NCBI GenBank assembly: GCA_017391465.1
Contig: JAFOYH010000034.1
Span: 1 to 23,460, forward strand
Direction of reading: 5' to 3'
DNA length: 23,460 nt
Origin: Lachnospiraceae bacterium
GTDB lineage: Bacteria > Bacillota_A > Clostridia > Lachnospirales > Lachnospiraceae
Each line of letters opens with the position of its first letter. Within the stretch, counting starts at the first letter, position 1. Under the pieces are notes generated by a model that did not search any database, was not told the DNA's origin, and saw nothing but the letters and a program-made list of their open reading frames with translations. Of the stretch, positions 16,037 to 23,460 are shown piece by piece. Made by a program: the position numbers and the translations under genes.

Positions 16037-18886
16037 ATGGCAAAAGATTATATTAAGATTCGAGGTGCAAAAGAGCATAATTTAAAGGGAATCGATATCG
16101 ATATTCCAAGAAATGAGCTGGTTGTTTTAACAGGTCTTTCCGGTTCAGGTAAATCTTCTCTGGCCTTTGATACCATTTATGCCGAAGGTCAAAGACGTTA
16201 CATGGAATCTTTATCCTCTTATGCGCGTCAATTCCTTGGACAAATGGAAAAACCGGATGTGGAAAGCATTTCTGGTCTTCCGCCAGCGATTTCTATCGAT
16301 CAGAAATCGACCAACCGAAATCCGCGTTCTACAGTTGGTACGGTAACGGAGATTTATGACTATCTGCGTCTTCTTTATGCACGTATTGGTATTCCACATT
16401 GTCCGAAATGTGGCAAAGTAATAAGAAAACAGACGGTTGATCAGATGGTGGATACGGTCCTTGATTTGCCGGAACGTACCAAAATTCAACTCCTTGCACC
16501 CGTTGTTCGCGGACGTAAAGGTGAGCATGTAAAGCTTTTGGAACAGGCTAAAAAGAGCGGATATGTCCGTGTTATGATTGATGGCAATCTTTATGATCTG
16601 TCTGAAGAAATTAAATTGGAAAAGAATAAAAAACATAATATCGAAATAGTTGTTGACCGAATTGCAGTGAAGCCGGGAATTGAAAAGCGATTAACGGATT
16701 CCATTGAAACGACTATGAAATTATCCGAAGGCCTGGTTGTTGTTGATGTCATTGGCGGAGAGCCTTTGACATTCAGCCAGAGTTTTTCCTGTCCGGATTG
16801 TGGGGTTAGTTTAGATGAAATTGAACCAAGAAGTTTCTCCTTCAACAATCCATTTGGTGCATGTCCAACCTGTAAAGGTCTGGGATTTAAGATGGAATTT
16901 TCCGAAGAACTTTTGATCCCGGATACGACGCTTAGCCTTAATGAAGGGTGTATTGTGGGTATGGGATGGCAATCTGCAAGTTCGAATGGCAGTTTTACCA
17001 ATGCTATCTTAAAAGGAATGGCGGAACACTATGGTTTTTCACTGGACACGCCATTTGGAGATTATCCAAAAAAAATCCATGATCTTTTGATCTACGGAAC
17101 CAATGGTGAATCATTTAAAGTCTATTATAAAGGCATGCGTGGTGAAGGTGTTTATGATGTGGCTTTCGAAGGTCTTATTCGAAATATGGAGCGTCGTTAT
17201 CGTGAAACCGGTTCAGAGATTACACGTCAGGAATATGAAAAATATATGATGATCACACCCTGTAATGAATGTGAAGGCAAGCGATTAAAAAGGGAATCTC
17301 TTGCGGTGACTATTTCGGATAAAAATATTGCAGAGATTACAGAACTTTCCATCGTTGAATTGTTGAAATTTATGAATGAACTGCAATTGTCTGAACATCA
17401 GACCATGATCGGACAGCAGATTTTGAAAGAAATAAAGGCTCGTTTAGGGTTTCTTGTGAATGTAGGTCTGGACTATCTCATGCTGGCACGTTCCACAGGC
17501 ACTCTGTCCGGTGGAGAAGCTCAGCGTATTCGTCTGGCAACTCAGATTGGTTCGGGTCTTGTCGGCGTTGCATATATTCTGGATGAGCCAAGCATTGGGC
17601 TTCACCAAAAAGATAATGATAAACTTTTGAAGGCTTTGAAAGATTTGAGAGATCTTGGAAATAGTCTGATTGTGGTGGAACATGATGAAGATACCATGTT
17701 AGAAGCGGACTATGTGGTGGATATTGGTCCTGGTGCTGGCGAACATGGTGGTGAAGTGGTGGCAAAGGGAACGCCTAAAGAAATTATGAGAAGTCGCAAG
17801 TCCATCACCGCAGCTTATCTTTCCGGTAAAAAACGAATTCCTGTTCCGAAAGAACGTCGTCAGCCAAATGGAAAATTGACCATTGTTGGTGCTCAGGAAA
17901 ATAACCTGAAAAACATTGATGTAGAGATTCCGCTTGGTGTATTTACGTGTGTCACAGGTGTTTCCGGTTCCGGAAAGAGTTCTCTTGTTAATGAGATTTT
18001 GTATAAACGACTGGTAAGAGATTTAAATCACTCACGAACATCACGTCCGGGCAAACATAAAGAACTAATGGGTGTGGAACAGCTTGATAAAGTCATCAAT
18101 ATTGATCAGTCGCCAATTGGTCGTACGCCACGTTCCAATCCGGCAACGTATACGGGTGTCTTTGACATGATCCGTGATCTTTTTGCTTCCACAGTGGATG
18201 CCAAAGAGCGTGGTTATAAAAAAGGTCGTTTCAGCTTTAATGTTAAGGGTGGCCGATGTGAGGCTTGTTCCGGGGACGGCATCATCAAGATTGAAATGCA
18301 TTTCTTATCCGATGTTTATGTACCATGTGAAGTTTGTCAGGGAAAACGTTATAATCGAGAAACATTGGAAGTTAAATATAAAGGGAAGAATATTTATGAT
18401 GTATTGAATATGACGGTTGAAGAGGCACTTTCTTTCTTTGAACACGTGCCATCCATTCGTCGTAAGATTGAAACATTGAATGATGTAGGGCTTTCCTATG
18501 TGCGTCTTGGACAGCCATCGACCACATTATCGGGTGGAGAAGCTCAGCGTGTAAAACTTGCCACAGAGCTTAGTCGTCGAAGTACGGGGAAGACTATTTA
18601 TATCCTGGACGAACCAACAACAGGTCTCCATTTTGCAGATGTGCATAAACTCATCGAGATTCTTCATCGTCTCACGGATGGTGGTAATACGGTTCTTGTC
18701 ATTGAACATAATCTGGACGTGATCAAGACAGCCGATTATATCATTGATATTGGACCGGATGGCGGTGACCGTGGCGGAACAGTGATCGCACAGGGAACTC
18801 CGGAAGAAGTCGCCGAATCCGATGTGTCTTATACAGGGAAATATATTAAAAAATATTTAGAAAGAGATAAAAATATATCTCAGTAA
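16037..18886 (+). CDS. uvrA: Excinuclease ABC subunit A
   Basis: Damage-recognition ATPase of nucleotide excision repair, which loads UvrB at lesions. The 949-residue length is normal. It has two ABC ATPase halves: Walker A GLSGSGKS (33-40) and GVSGSGKS (641-648), two signatures LSGGEAQR, and two Walker B motifs ([10 protein letters not shown] and [10 protein letters not shown]). Zinc modules are seen at C252/C255 with C276/C279 and at C741/C744 with C764/C767. I chose ATG at 16037 because AGAAAGG (about 16024-16030) lies 6 bases upstream and the family usually starts just before [10 protein letters not shown]; the open frame extends 9 codons further up without support. No LexA-type box was seen upstream. 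uvrB is not adjacent in this window. Confidence 0.97.
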   Translation: MAKDYIKIRGAKEHNLKGIDIDIPRNELVVLTGLSGSGKSSLAFDTIYAEGQRRYMESLSSYARQFLGQMEKPDVESISGLPPAISIDQKSTNRNPRSTVGTVTEIYDYLRLLYARIGIPHCPKCGKVIRKQTVDQMVDTVLDLPERTKIQLLAPVVRGRKGEHVKLLEQAKKSGYVRVMIDGNLYDLSEEIKLEKNKKHNIEIVVDRIAVKPGIEKRLTDSIETTMKLSEGLVVVDVIGGEPLTFSQSFSCPDCGVSLDEIEPRSFSFNNPFGACPTCKGLGFKMEFSEELLIPDTTLSLNEGCIVGMGWQSASSNGSFTNAILKGMAEHYGFSLDTPFGDYPKKIHDLLIYGTNGESFKVYYKGMRGEGVYDVAFEGLIRNMERRYRETGSEITRQEYEKYMMITPCNECEGKRLKRESLAVTISDKNIAEITELSIVELLKFMNELQLSEHQTMIGQQILKEIKARLGFLVNVGLDYLMLARSTGTLSGGEAQRIRLATQIGSGLVGVAYILDEPSIGLHQKDNDKLLKALKDLRDLGNSLIVVEHDEDTMLEADYVVDIGPGAGEHGGEVVAKGTPKEIMRSRKSITAAYLSGKKRIPVPKERRQPNGKLTIVGAQENNLKNIDVEIPLGVFTCVTGVSGSGKSSLVNEILYKRLVRDLNHSRTSRPGKHKELMGVEQLDKVINIDQSPIGRTPRSNPATYTGVFDMIRDLFASTVDAKERGYKKGRFSFNVKGGRCEACSGDGIIKIEMHFLSDVYVPCEVCQGKRYNRETLEVKYKGKNIYDVLNMTVEEALSFFEHVPSIRRKIETLNDVGLSYVRLGQPSTTLSGGEAQRVKLATELSRRSTGKTIYILDEPTTGLHFADVHKLIEILHRLTDGGNTVLVIEHNLDVIKTADYIIDIGPDGGDRGGTVIAQGTPEEVAESDVSYTGKYIKKYLERDKNISQ

Positions 18887-18897
18887 CAAAGGAGTGG

Positions 18898-18926
18898 ATG
18901 TTGTCACGTAACCAAAGTGTTATAAT
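18898..18926 (+). promoter_or_regulatory. Extended -10 promoter in the gap after uvrA
   Basis: TGTTATAAT (18918-18926) is a perfect extended -10 element. TTGTCA at 18901-18906 is only 14 bases away, too near for a normal -35, so the extended -10 would have to carry most of the activity. A start near 18933 would produce an RNA covering the small ORF and hairpin described here. Confidence 0.45.
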
Positions 18927-18970
18927 TGAATAAGAAGTGTAAGATAAAGCATTGAAGTTGAGGTATGATA

Positions 18971-19090
18971 ATGCCAAAAAAGTTCAGTGCTTTTTCTTTT
19001 GCTAGAAAAGGGACTTTTTTACAAATTTGCAAATTGTTTTTATATAATTCAAGGAAGAACAGAAGGGTTTTAGGAGGTGAAAAAGCCTAG
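18971..19090 (+). CDS. Possible 39-residue basic small protein
   Basis: ATG at 18971 is preceded at 7 bases by GAGG (18960-18963) and opens a 39-codon frame ending in TAG. The product is basic (many Lys and Arg, including SRKNRR) with a short hydrophobic stretch (FLQICKLFLY). It lies 45 bases after a good extended -10 promoter. I recognise no family and an open frame of this size can occur by chance, so this is a candidate only. Its first third also forms a hairpin in the DNA. Confidence 0.2.
   Translation: MPKKFSAFSFARKGTFLQICKLFLYNSRKNRRVLGGEKA
18976..19020 (+). terminator. Possible weak terminator or RNA hairpin
   Basis: AAAAAAGTTC (18976-18985) pairs with GGACTTTTTT including one G-T pair (19011-19020). 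Inside, CTTTT (18996-19000) pairs with AAAAG (19006-19010) around a 5-base loop, leaving a 10-base bulge. The T-run belongs to the stem. It could end uvrA transcripts or a short RNA from the 18921 promoter, but it is AT-rich and of modest strength. Confidence 0.3.
19018..19048 (+). promoter_or_regulatory. Palindrome within a possible promoter
   Basis: TTTACA (19018-19023) and TATAAT (19043-19048) lie 19 bases apart, a poor spacing. The spacer holds the perfect 12-base palindrome AATTTGCAAATT (19024-19035). A palindrome between -35 and -10 is a usual place for a repressor site. AT-rich DNA makes such palindromes fairly common, so this is tentative. Confidence 0.25.
19072..19080 (+). promoter_or_regulatory. 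Full-length Shine-Dalgarno without an evident gene
   Basis: AGGAGGTGA is a complete match to the 3' end of 16S rRNA, stronger than any site before the annotated genes. No ATG follows at normal distance. The nearest start is TTG at 19091, 10 bases on. The 597-residue gene that starts at 19168 has no good site of its own. Confidence 0.45.
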
Positions 19091-19171
19091 TTGTTGCTTT
19101 ACTGTCAGAATATTCGGTGGTATAATTTTATATTATATAACGATTTTAGAATGGATAAGTGGATAAAATGA
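19091..19171 (+). CDS. Possible 26-residue leader peptide
   Basis: TTG at 19091 follows a perfect AGGAGGTGA by 10 bases and directly follows the TAG of the upstream 39-codon frame. The frame runs 26 codons and ends in a TGA that overlaps the ATG of the next gene (ATGA at 19168-19171). This would allow translational coupling. Against it: the spacing is long, the start codon is rare, and a promoter for the next gene lies inside the frame. Chance is a serious alternative. Confidence 0.17.
   Translation: MLLYCQNIRWYNFILYNDFRMDKWIK
19098..19126 (+). promoter_or_regulatory. Promoter of the Hsp70-like three-gene operon
   Basis: TTTACT (19098-19103), a 17-base spacer and TGGTATAAT (19118-19126), again a perfect extended -10. 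Expected start near 19133, about 35 bases before the ATG at 19168. Confidence 0.62.
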
Positions 19172-20961
19172 CAAAATTCGACTCTCAAAATGGATGGATA
19201 CAAATTGTGTTTGCGAATGAGGAAGATTCCTATGTTCTTCCAAGTATGATAAGCGTAAATTATCAACGCTTTCTTTTTTACTGTCTAAAAAAGGCTGGAT
19301 ATGAAGCTGTTTATTTCTGGGGAGACAATGATTCGAAATACGAATTGTTCTTTATGGACAATGAGTCTGCTCAGTATTATGAAAAAGTTCGTCCGAAAGG
19401 AGCACTTGAAAGAATTTTGGGATCATCAGATTCTGTGATAAAAAATGAAGAATATAAATTGATATCGGTGAGAATTTCCAATGAAAATATCATGGAGCAG
19501 ATCGTGTATGAAATTTTAAAAGGCAAGAAAAAAACAGCACTGGTTATTCCGATGAAAGTATTTGATGCATTCTTTTCAAAAGTCGATCGTGCGAATACAC
19601 TTGTCCAAAAATATAAAGAACAAAAGTCGAATAAAAACCTGTTATTGATCACTGCTTCGGTACGTGCGGAAGACAGCAATAAATACATCATTCGTGAGAA
19701 TGGTATTCTTTCAAAACTTTTTGAAGAAGTTCGACAAGCAGTTATTCCAAGCAAAGAAAGCAACATTTATGAATCTCTGCAGATGAATATGGGTGATAAA
19801 TCTACTTATTTAAATGATTTAAACAGAGAGATGATTCGTAATGTTGTTCGAAAACAGATGATTTTATATTCTGAAACAGAGATGAATATTTCTTCAGATA
19901 TGATGGAACGGATTGCAATGGTTTATGAATGGTATTATCAGTCCAGAAAGTTCAGGGAGAATACACCGATCATGTTGCCGGAGAATAAGAAACGGGAATT
20001 AAAGGTCATTGAAAAGAGTCTTTCAAATATGCGAACATTTACAACTATCTATACATGGATTGAGGACACAGGGGACTGGAATTCTTCGGAAGGGTTCAGA
20101 GCTTATCTGAAAAATATGTATCCAAAAGATGCAGAACAATGTTTCATTTACACAGATAATTTCCTCTTGAGACTTTGGGAACAGATTATTATTCCGGAAA
20201 GTATGCTCAACATGTATCAAAAGTCCTGGAAACGAAAGATAGAAGGTCTTACAGAACGTCTTAGAGCAGTCATCCTAAGGAATGACGAAGATCTGGATAA
20301 GGTGAATTTTGATACGTGTATGGAACAGATGAAAAAAAGTGTTAAAGATCAGAATGCAGATTCACTTCGACATGCCATGAACAGTGTGGAATTTTTACTG
20401 GATAATGTTTATGACAAAGAGGCAGCTTATCGGGAAATCTGGCCGTTTTATCAGGAACTTTTCGAATTATCCAATGAAATTAATAAGTTGAAATTAGAAG
20501 TTGAAGATAACCAGCACAGGATGAATGAGCTGGAAATCAAGTTTCGCCAATATGATGAAAAGTATATGCAAAGTAAGCAGATGCCGGGCATTACAGATGC
20601 TGAACTGGAAATCATGGTGAAGAAGATTCTTCAGTGTGATGAAGAGCGAACGATGATTGAGCATGTGAAAATTCTTAAAGAAAATCAGATTCATCAGTAT
20701 GAAGACGTCATAGAGACCATTGAACAGGCAATACAAAGTGCAAGAGGGGACGGTATTGCCAATGTTCAGGGAGTTTATGAACAGGCGATTACGATGCAAA
20801 ACAAAATGCTTGATCAGAGTTTCCAGACCATCAAAGAGGTGGAAAAAATCAAACAGAGTCATCCGGATTTCAAGGAAACAACTGGTATGAGTAAGAGTAG
20901 TTCGCTTGAAGAACTGGAAGATCAATATCGTGTTTTAGCGGCACGAATGCAGAAATTATGA
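19168..20961 (+). CDS. Unknown 597-residue protein beside Hsp70-like ATPase
   Basis: I do not recognise a named family. The N-terminal 190 residues alternate strands and helices; TALVIPMKVFDAFF (from 123) and NLLLITASVRAEDS (157-170) look like the Walker B and sensor-1 strands of an AAA+ domain, but there is no Walker A loop and no acidic pair after the first strand. A degenerate, non-hydrolysing AAA-like fold is my inference. The middle (200-420) is helical. From about 430 to the end the chain is charged and coiled-coil-like. No signal peptide or membrane helix is seen. ATG at 19168 is preferred to GTG at 19159; both have only weak ribosome sites (GTGGAT). The Hsp70-like gene follows after 17 bases, so the two are very probably co-transcribed. 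Confidence 0.8.
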   Translation: MTKFDSQNGWIQIVFANEEDSYVLPSMISVNYQRFLFYCLKKAGYEAVYFWGDNDSKYELFFMDNESAQYYEKVRPKGALERILGSSDSVIKNEEYKLISVRISNENIMEQIVYEILKGKKKTALVIPMKVFDAFFSKVDRANTLVQKYKEQKSNKNLLLITASVRAEDSNKYIIRENGILSKLFEEVRQAVIPSKESNIYESLQMNMGDKSTYLNDLNREMIRNVVRKQMILYSETEMNISSDMMERIAMVYEWYYQSRKFRENTPIMLPENKKRELKVIEKSLSNMRTFTTIYTWIEDTGDWNSSEGFRAYLKNMYPKDAEQCFIYTDNFLLRLWEQIIIPESMLNMYQKSWKRKIEGLTERLRAVILRNDEDLDKVNFDTCMEQMKKSVKDQNADSLRHAMNSVEFLLDNVYDKEAAYREIWPFYQELFELSNEINKLKLEVEDNQHRMNELEIKFRQYDEKYMQSKQMPGITDAELEIMVKKILQCDEERTMIEHVKILKENQIHQYEDVIETIEQAIQSARGDGIANVQGVYEQAITMQNKMLDQSFQTIKEVEKIKQSHPDFKETTGMSKSSSLEELEDQYRVLAARMQKL

Positions 20962-20978
20962 TAATGGAGTAAGAAAAA

Positions 20979-22688
20979 ATGCTTTGTATTGGGGTAGATT
21001 TTGGAAGTACATATACGACGGTCTCGGTTTATCAGGAAGAGACAGGAAAACTGGAAGCGCAGACGTTATCTGAAGGCGGAACACCGTTTATACCGTCTGT
21101 GGTTTCCGTTTCGAAGGGGCAGATCAGTGTTGGTCGTGAAGCGAAAATGATGTCTATGATGGGGAAAAAAGGCATTCAAAATTTTCGAGCATTTAAGATG
21201 ATGTTGGCTGAAGAAAATGAGGAGGTTTTAACTGATCGTGGATTTACCGCAACATATACACCGGAACATGTCACAGCAGATTTTCTGGAAAACATTTTAA
21301 AACAAGTATTGGATAATATCGGTGAGACAAAAATAGATCATCTTGTTTTGGGTGTTCCGGAAATCTGGAACAGCACATTAACAACCATTGATGGAAGAAG
21401 CCGATTAAGAGATATCTGCAGACGTTTTTCATTTGTTGAAAAGAGCGGTGTTCAGGTGGTCAGTGAACCGGCTGCAGCCAGTGCATTTTTTGCCTATAAT
21501 TTTCGTCAGATGGTCGGTGACAATTTTGATGGAAAGATTTTACTTGTGGATTATGGCGGCGGCACATTAGATATTACACTGAATGAGGTCGATGTTCGAC
21601 CGGACAAAAATGGTCAGGAAGGTATGGAGATTCGTATTCTGTATCGTACAGGTGCCGGCGAAAATGAACAGCGTCAGATTGGTAAAGCAAGTATTGTATA
21701 TATGGAATCCTTATTGGAATCAGCTATTCATCAGGAATTTCCAAATATGAAGATTGAACATGATGTGCATTTTTATCGTGCTCTGGATGGTTTGGAAGTA
21801 CAGCTTCAGGAATGCACAAACATCATTAAGACAATTTTTGATGATTATGGAACAGATCCGGAGGACCTTTCTGAAGATGAAATGGATGAAGAAGATTACA
21901 TCTTTACGATGATTCCATATCGAGGAATGTTCATTAATATTTCCTATCAGTTAATGGTTCAAGTCTATGATCAGATTATTCGCGGTGTTTTTGATGAAAA
22001 GATGGAAGAAGTTATCCAATATATGAAAGAACGGAATATCGATTATATGAACCGCAATGATCAGACGTTTAAAATTGTCCTGGTTGGTGGATTTGGCAAT
22101 TATTATCTGGTTAAGAAGCAGATGACAGATAAATTTAAGTTCAGCAGTACAGACGAACGTCAGAAAAATATTATTATGAAACGCGAAGATTGTGAAAAAG
22201 CGATTTCGCTTGGAGCAGCTTTACTTGCATCTAATGTTCTTCGTATTCGTAATACAGCTCCGTATTCTATCGGAATTCGCGTCAGAGATGAAGAACGAAT
22301 CAGTCTTACATATGGCCTTCGTTATAATCAGGATATTGAGTTTAATAAAATTTATATGCAAAATGATGTTTATGGGAATCCGGTTGTTATGGTTTCTTTG
22401 ACAGGTGACATCAATGCTTTTATTATCAATTTAAGAGATGATGACCGCTATGCCATGGAAATGTATCCAAAGGAAGCCATAAGAAAACGATTGAAGCAGG
22501 CAATTACGAACACAGATGGAACTGCGGTTGTTGGATTTTCATTGGATTCCTCTGGAGTGATCAGTATTCATGTGTATGATTATGATATATTTACCGGAAA
22601 GTTCGGAACAAAGGGAAATGTCATCGAATTGACGAATTTTAGAGAGTTATTCGATATGCAGACAGTGAAGAAGGTGTATAAAGAATGA
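20979..22688 (+). CDS. Hsp70-like ATPase without a recognisable lid
   Basis: Actin-fold ATPase of the Hsp70 superfamily, 569 residues. Phosphate-1 GVDFGSTYTT (5-14), a lysine at the DnaK K70 place (K73), connect-1 SEPAAASAFF with E163, phosphate-2 VDYGGGTLDI (190-199, T196) and the adenosine motif LVGGFG (368-373) are all present, so ATP binding and hydrolysis are likely. The linker, VLLLDVTP in DnaK, reads VLRIRNTAP here (420-428). A beta-sandwich-like region follows (about 429-569). The chain then stops, leaving no room for the helical lid. An acidic insert (EDLSEDEMDEEDY) sits in the nucleotide domain. It is therefore not housekeeping DnaK, and no grpE or dnaJ is nearby. GGAG (20966-20969) is 9 bases upstream. 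Its stop overlaps the next gene's ATG. Confidence 0.9.
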   Translation: MLCIGVDFGSTYTTVSVYQEETGKLEAQTLSEGGTPFIPSVVSVSKGQISVGREAKMMSMMGKKGIQNFRAFKMMLAEENEEVLTDRGFTATYTPEHVTADFLENILKQVLDNIGETKIDHLVLGVPEIWNSTLTTIDGRSRLRDICRRFSFVEKSGVQVVSEPAAASAFFAYNFRQMVGDNFDGKILLVDYGGGTLDITLNEVDVRPDKNGQEGMEIRILYRTGAGENEQRQIGKASIVYMESLLESAIHQEFPNMKIEHDVHFYRALDGLEVQLQECTNIIKTIFDDYGTDPEDLSEDEMDEEDYIFTMIPYRGMFINISYQLMVQVYDQIIRGVFDEKMEEVIQYMKERNIDYMNRNDQTFKIVLVGGFGNYYLVKKQMTDKFKFSSTDERQKNIIMKREDCEKAISLGAALLASNVLRIRNTAPYSIGIRVRDEERISLTYGLRYNQDIEFNKIYMQNDVYGNPVVMVSLTGDINAFIINLRDDDRYAMEMYPKEAIRKRLKQAITNTDGTAVVGFSLDSSGVISIHVYDYDIFTGKFGTKGNVIELTNFRELFDMQTVKKVYKE

Positions 22689-23460
22689 TTGAGTTTGGAC
22701 GAAGCAAAGATTCGCTTGAAGCATTACAATCAAAGTCCAGTGTGACTCTGGAGGATGTTTTAGGTGTCTTTATCGATTTATGTGAAGATGTTAAAGGTCA
22801 GGGTTGTTCTGTGGATGCGCTTGAGATTGAAGATTCGGATCGATTGTTGGCGAATCTGTCACGAAGCGGACGTATACTGTTGAAAATAATGAAGAAAAAA
22901 TCGGATCAGATTGACATTATGGATGCAGCAGATCGTCTTAAACGCCAGGAAGAACAGATTTCGGAAAAGACGGAAGAGATTGATGAAAAAGCAAAAACAT
23001 TAATCACAGCAAATGAGCAGTTGGACGCTAAAATTACTATTTATGAAAAGAAAAAATCCAAGTATGATCTTCAGATGGATGAAGTAAATAAAAAACACAA
23101 ATATTTTGAAAAGCTTTCATCCGAATGTGAACGCATAGAAAGCCTGATTAATGAGATGAATACGGTTTCCATTGATCCTTTGGAAACGCAGATTGAAGAT
23201 CTAAAGAAATACTATGAGGTGAGAAAAGAACACCTGGAACATTTACAAGGTCTTTTAAAATCAGAACAAAAGAAATATGCTGAACAGTCAAGTCTGTTTG
23301 AGCAGAATAAAGCTGCAAAAGACCAGATGGTTCAGAAGATCAACATTCTTGAGGAAACGATTCGCAGTCAGAATCAGGAAATTCTTAAACTTACAGAAAG
23401 TAAACAGATAAAAGCTGAAACAGTTCAGGAACTTTTGGATAGACAGAATCAGCTTGATAA
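22685..23460 (+). CDS. Coiled-coil protein, 3' end outside window
   Basis: Open frame from ATG 22685, overlapping the Hsp70-like stop (ATGA), to the window edge without a stop; at least 258 residues. The first 70 residues look like a small folded domain (SVTLEDVLGVFIDLCEDVKGQG and similar). From about 75 onward the chain is a long Glu/Lys/Gln-rich coiled coil with heptad-like spacing. No signal peptide or membrane helix is visible so far. I recognise no family. The four-base overlap points to translational coupling and suggests that the product is needed in fixed proportion to the ATPase, perhaps as scaffold or client. The C-terminal part, which may hold the informative domain, is not visible. 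Confidence 0.85.
   Translation, partial: MIEFGRSKDSLEALQSKSSVTLEDVLGVFIDLCEDVKGQGCSVDALEIEDSDRLLANLSRSGRILLKIMKKKSDQIDIMDAADRLKRQEEQISEKTEEIDEKAKTLITANEQLDAKITIYEKKKSKYDLQMDEVNKKHKYFEKLSSECERIESLINEMNTVSIDPLETQIEDLKKYYEVRKEHLEHLQGLLKSEQKKYAEQSSLFEQNKAAKDQMVQKINILEETIRSQNQEILKLTESKQIKAETVQELLDRQNQLD

Noticed and set aside
1..23460. Mobile elements, tRNAs, CRISPR arrays, phage genes or signs of recent transfer
   Set aside because: No transposase, integrase, repeat array or tRNA-like cloverleaf was seen, and base use looks even along the window.

Overview
The window looks like a stretch of chromosome from an AT-rich Gram-positive anaerobe of the Clostridia, most likely Lachnospiraceae. This is inferred from gene content and style: a lactate dehydrogenase, a short TalC/Fsa-type transaldolase, an S8 protease of the clostridial Csp type, an XpaC/TelA pair, strong GGAGG ribosome-binding sites and compact intrinsic terminators. 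All genes lie on the + strand. I see no tRNA, rRNA, CRISPR array, insertion sequence or phage gene.

Layout. (1) 21-1035: L-lactate dehydrogenase and a strong terminator. (2) 1038-5128: sbcD-sbcC, the Mre11/Rad50-type nuclease, with an ATGA stop/start overlap and a TTG start for sbcD. (3) 5198-5602: a small GtrA-family membrane protein behind its own promoter. (4) 5694-10768: a four-gene run of membrane-anchored HtrA protease, a divergent ClpX, a Csp-like subtilase and an acidic helical protein, spaced 22-28 bases apart and closed by a terminator. It reads as a protein quality-control operon. (5) 10821-12614: Xaa-Pro aminopeptidase. (6) 12660-13438: transaldolase with a good promoter and terminator. 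(7) 13503-15976: xpaC-telA pair with promoter and terminator. (8) 16037-18886: uvrA. (9) 18887-19167: an intergenic stretch with unusually many signals. (10) 19168 to the right edge: three tightly packed genes, namely an unrecognised 597-residue protein, an Hsp70-like ATPase without a visible lid, and a long coiled-coil protein cut off by the window end.

The best candidate for an undescribed system is region 10. The Hsp70-like ATPase keeps its nucleotide-binding motifs but ends soon after the beta domain and has a changed interdomain linker. It lies between a protein that may carry a degenerate AAA-like fold (my inference) and a coiled-coil protein, with coupled translation. The xpaC-telA stress/envelope pair is one gene away. 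A second point of interest is the ClpX in region 4, which keeps the ClpP-docking IGF loop but lacks the RKH substrate loop, suggesting a dedicated unfoldase for a different substrate set.

Family calls for ldh, sbcCD, uvrA, transaldolase, aminopeptidase P, HtrA and TelA rest on clear catalytic motifs. Promoter and small-ORF calls are by eye and are weaker.
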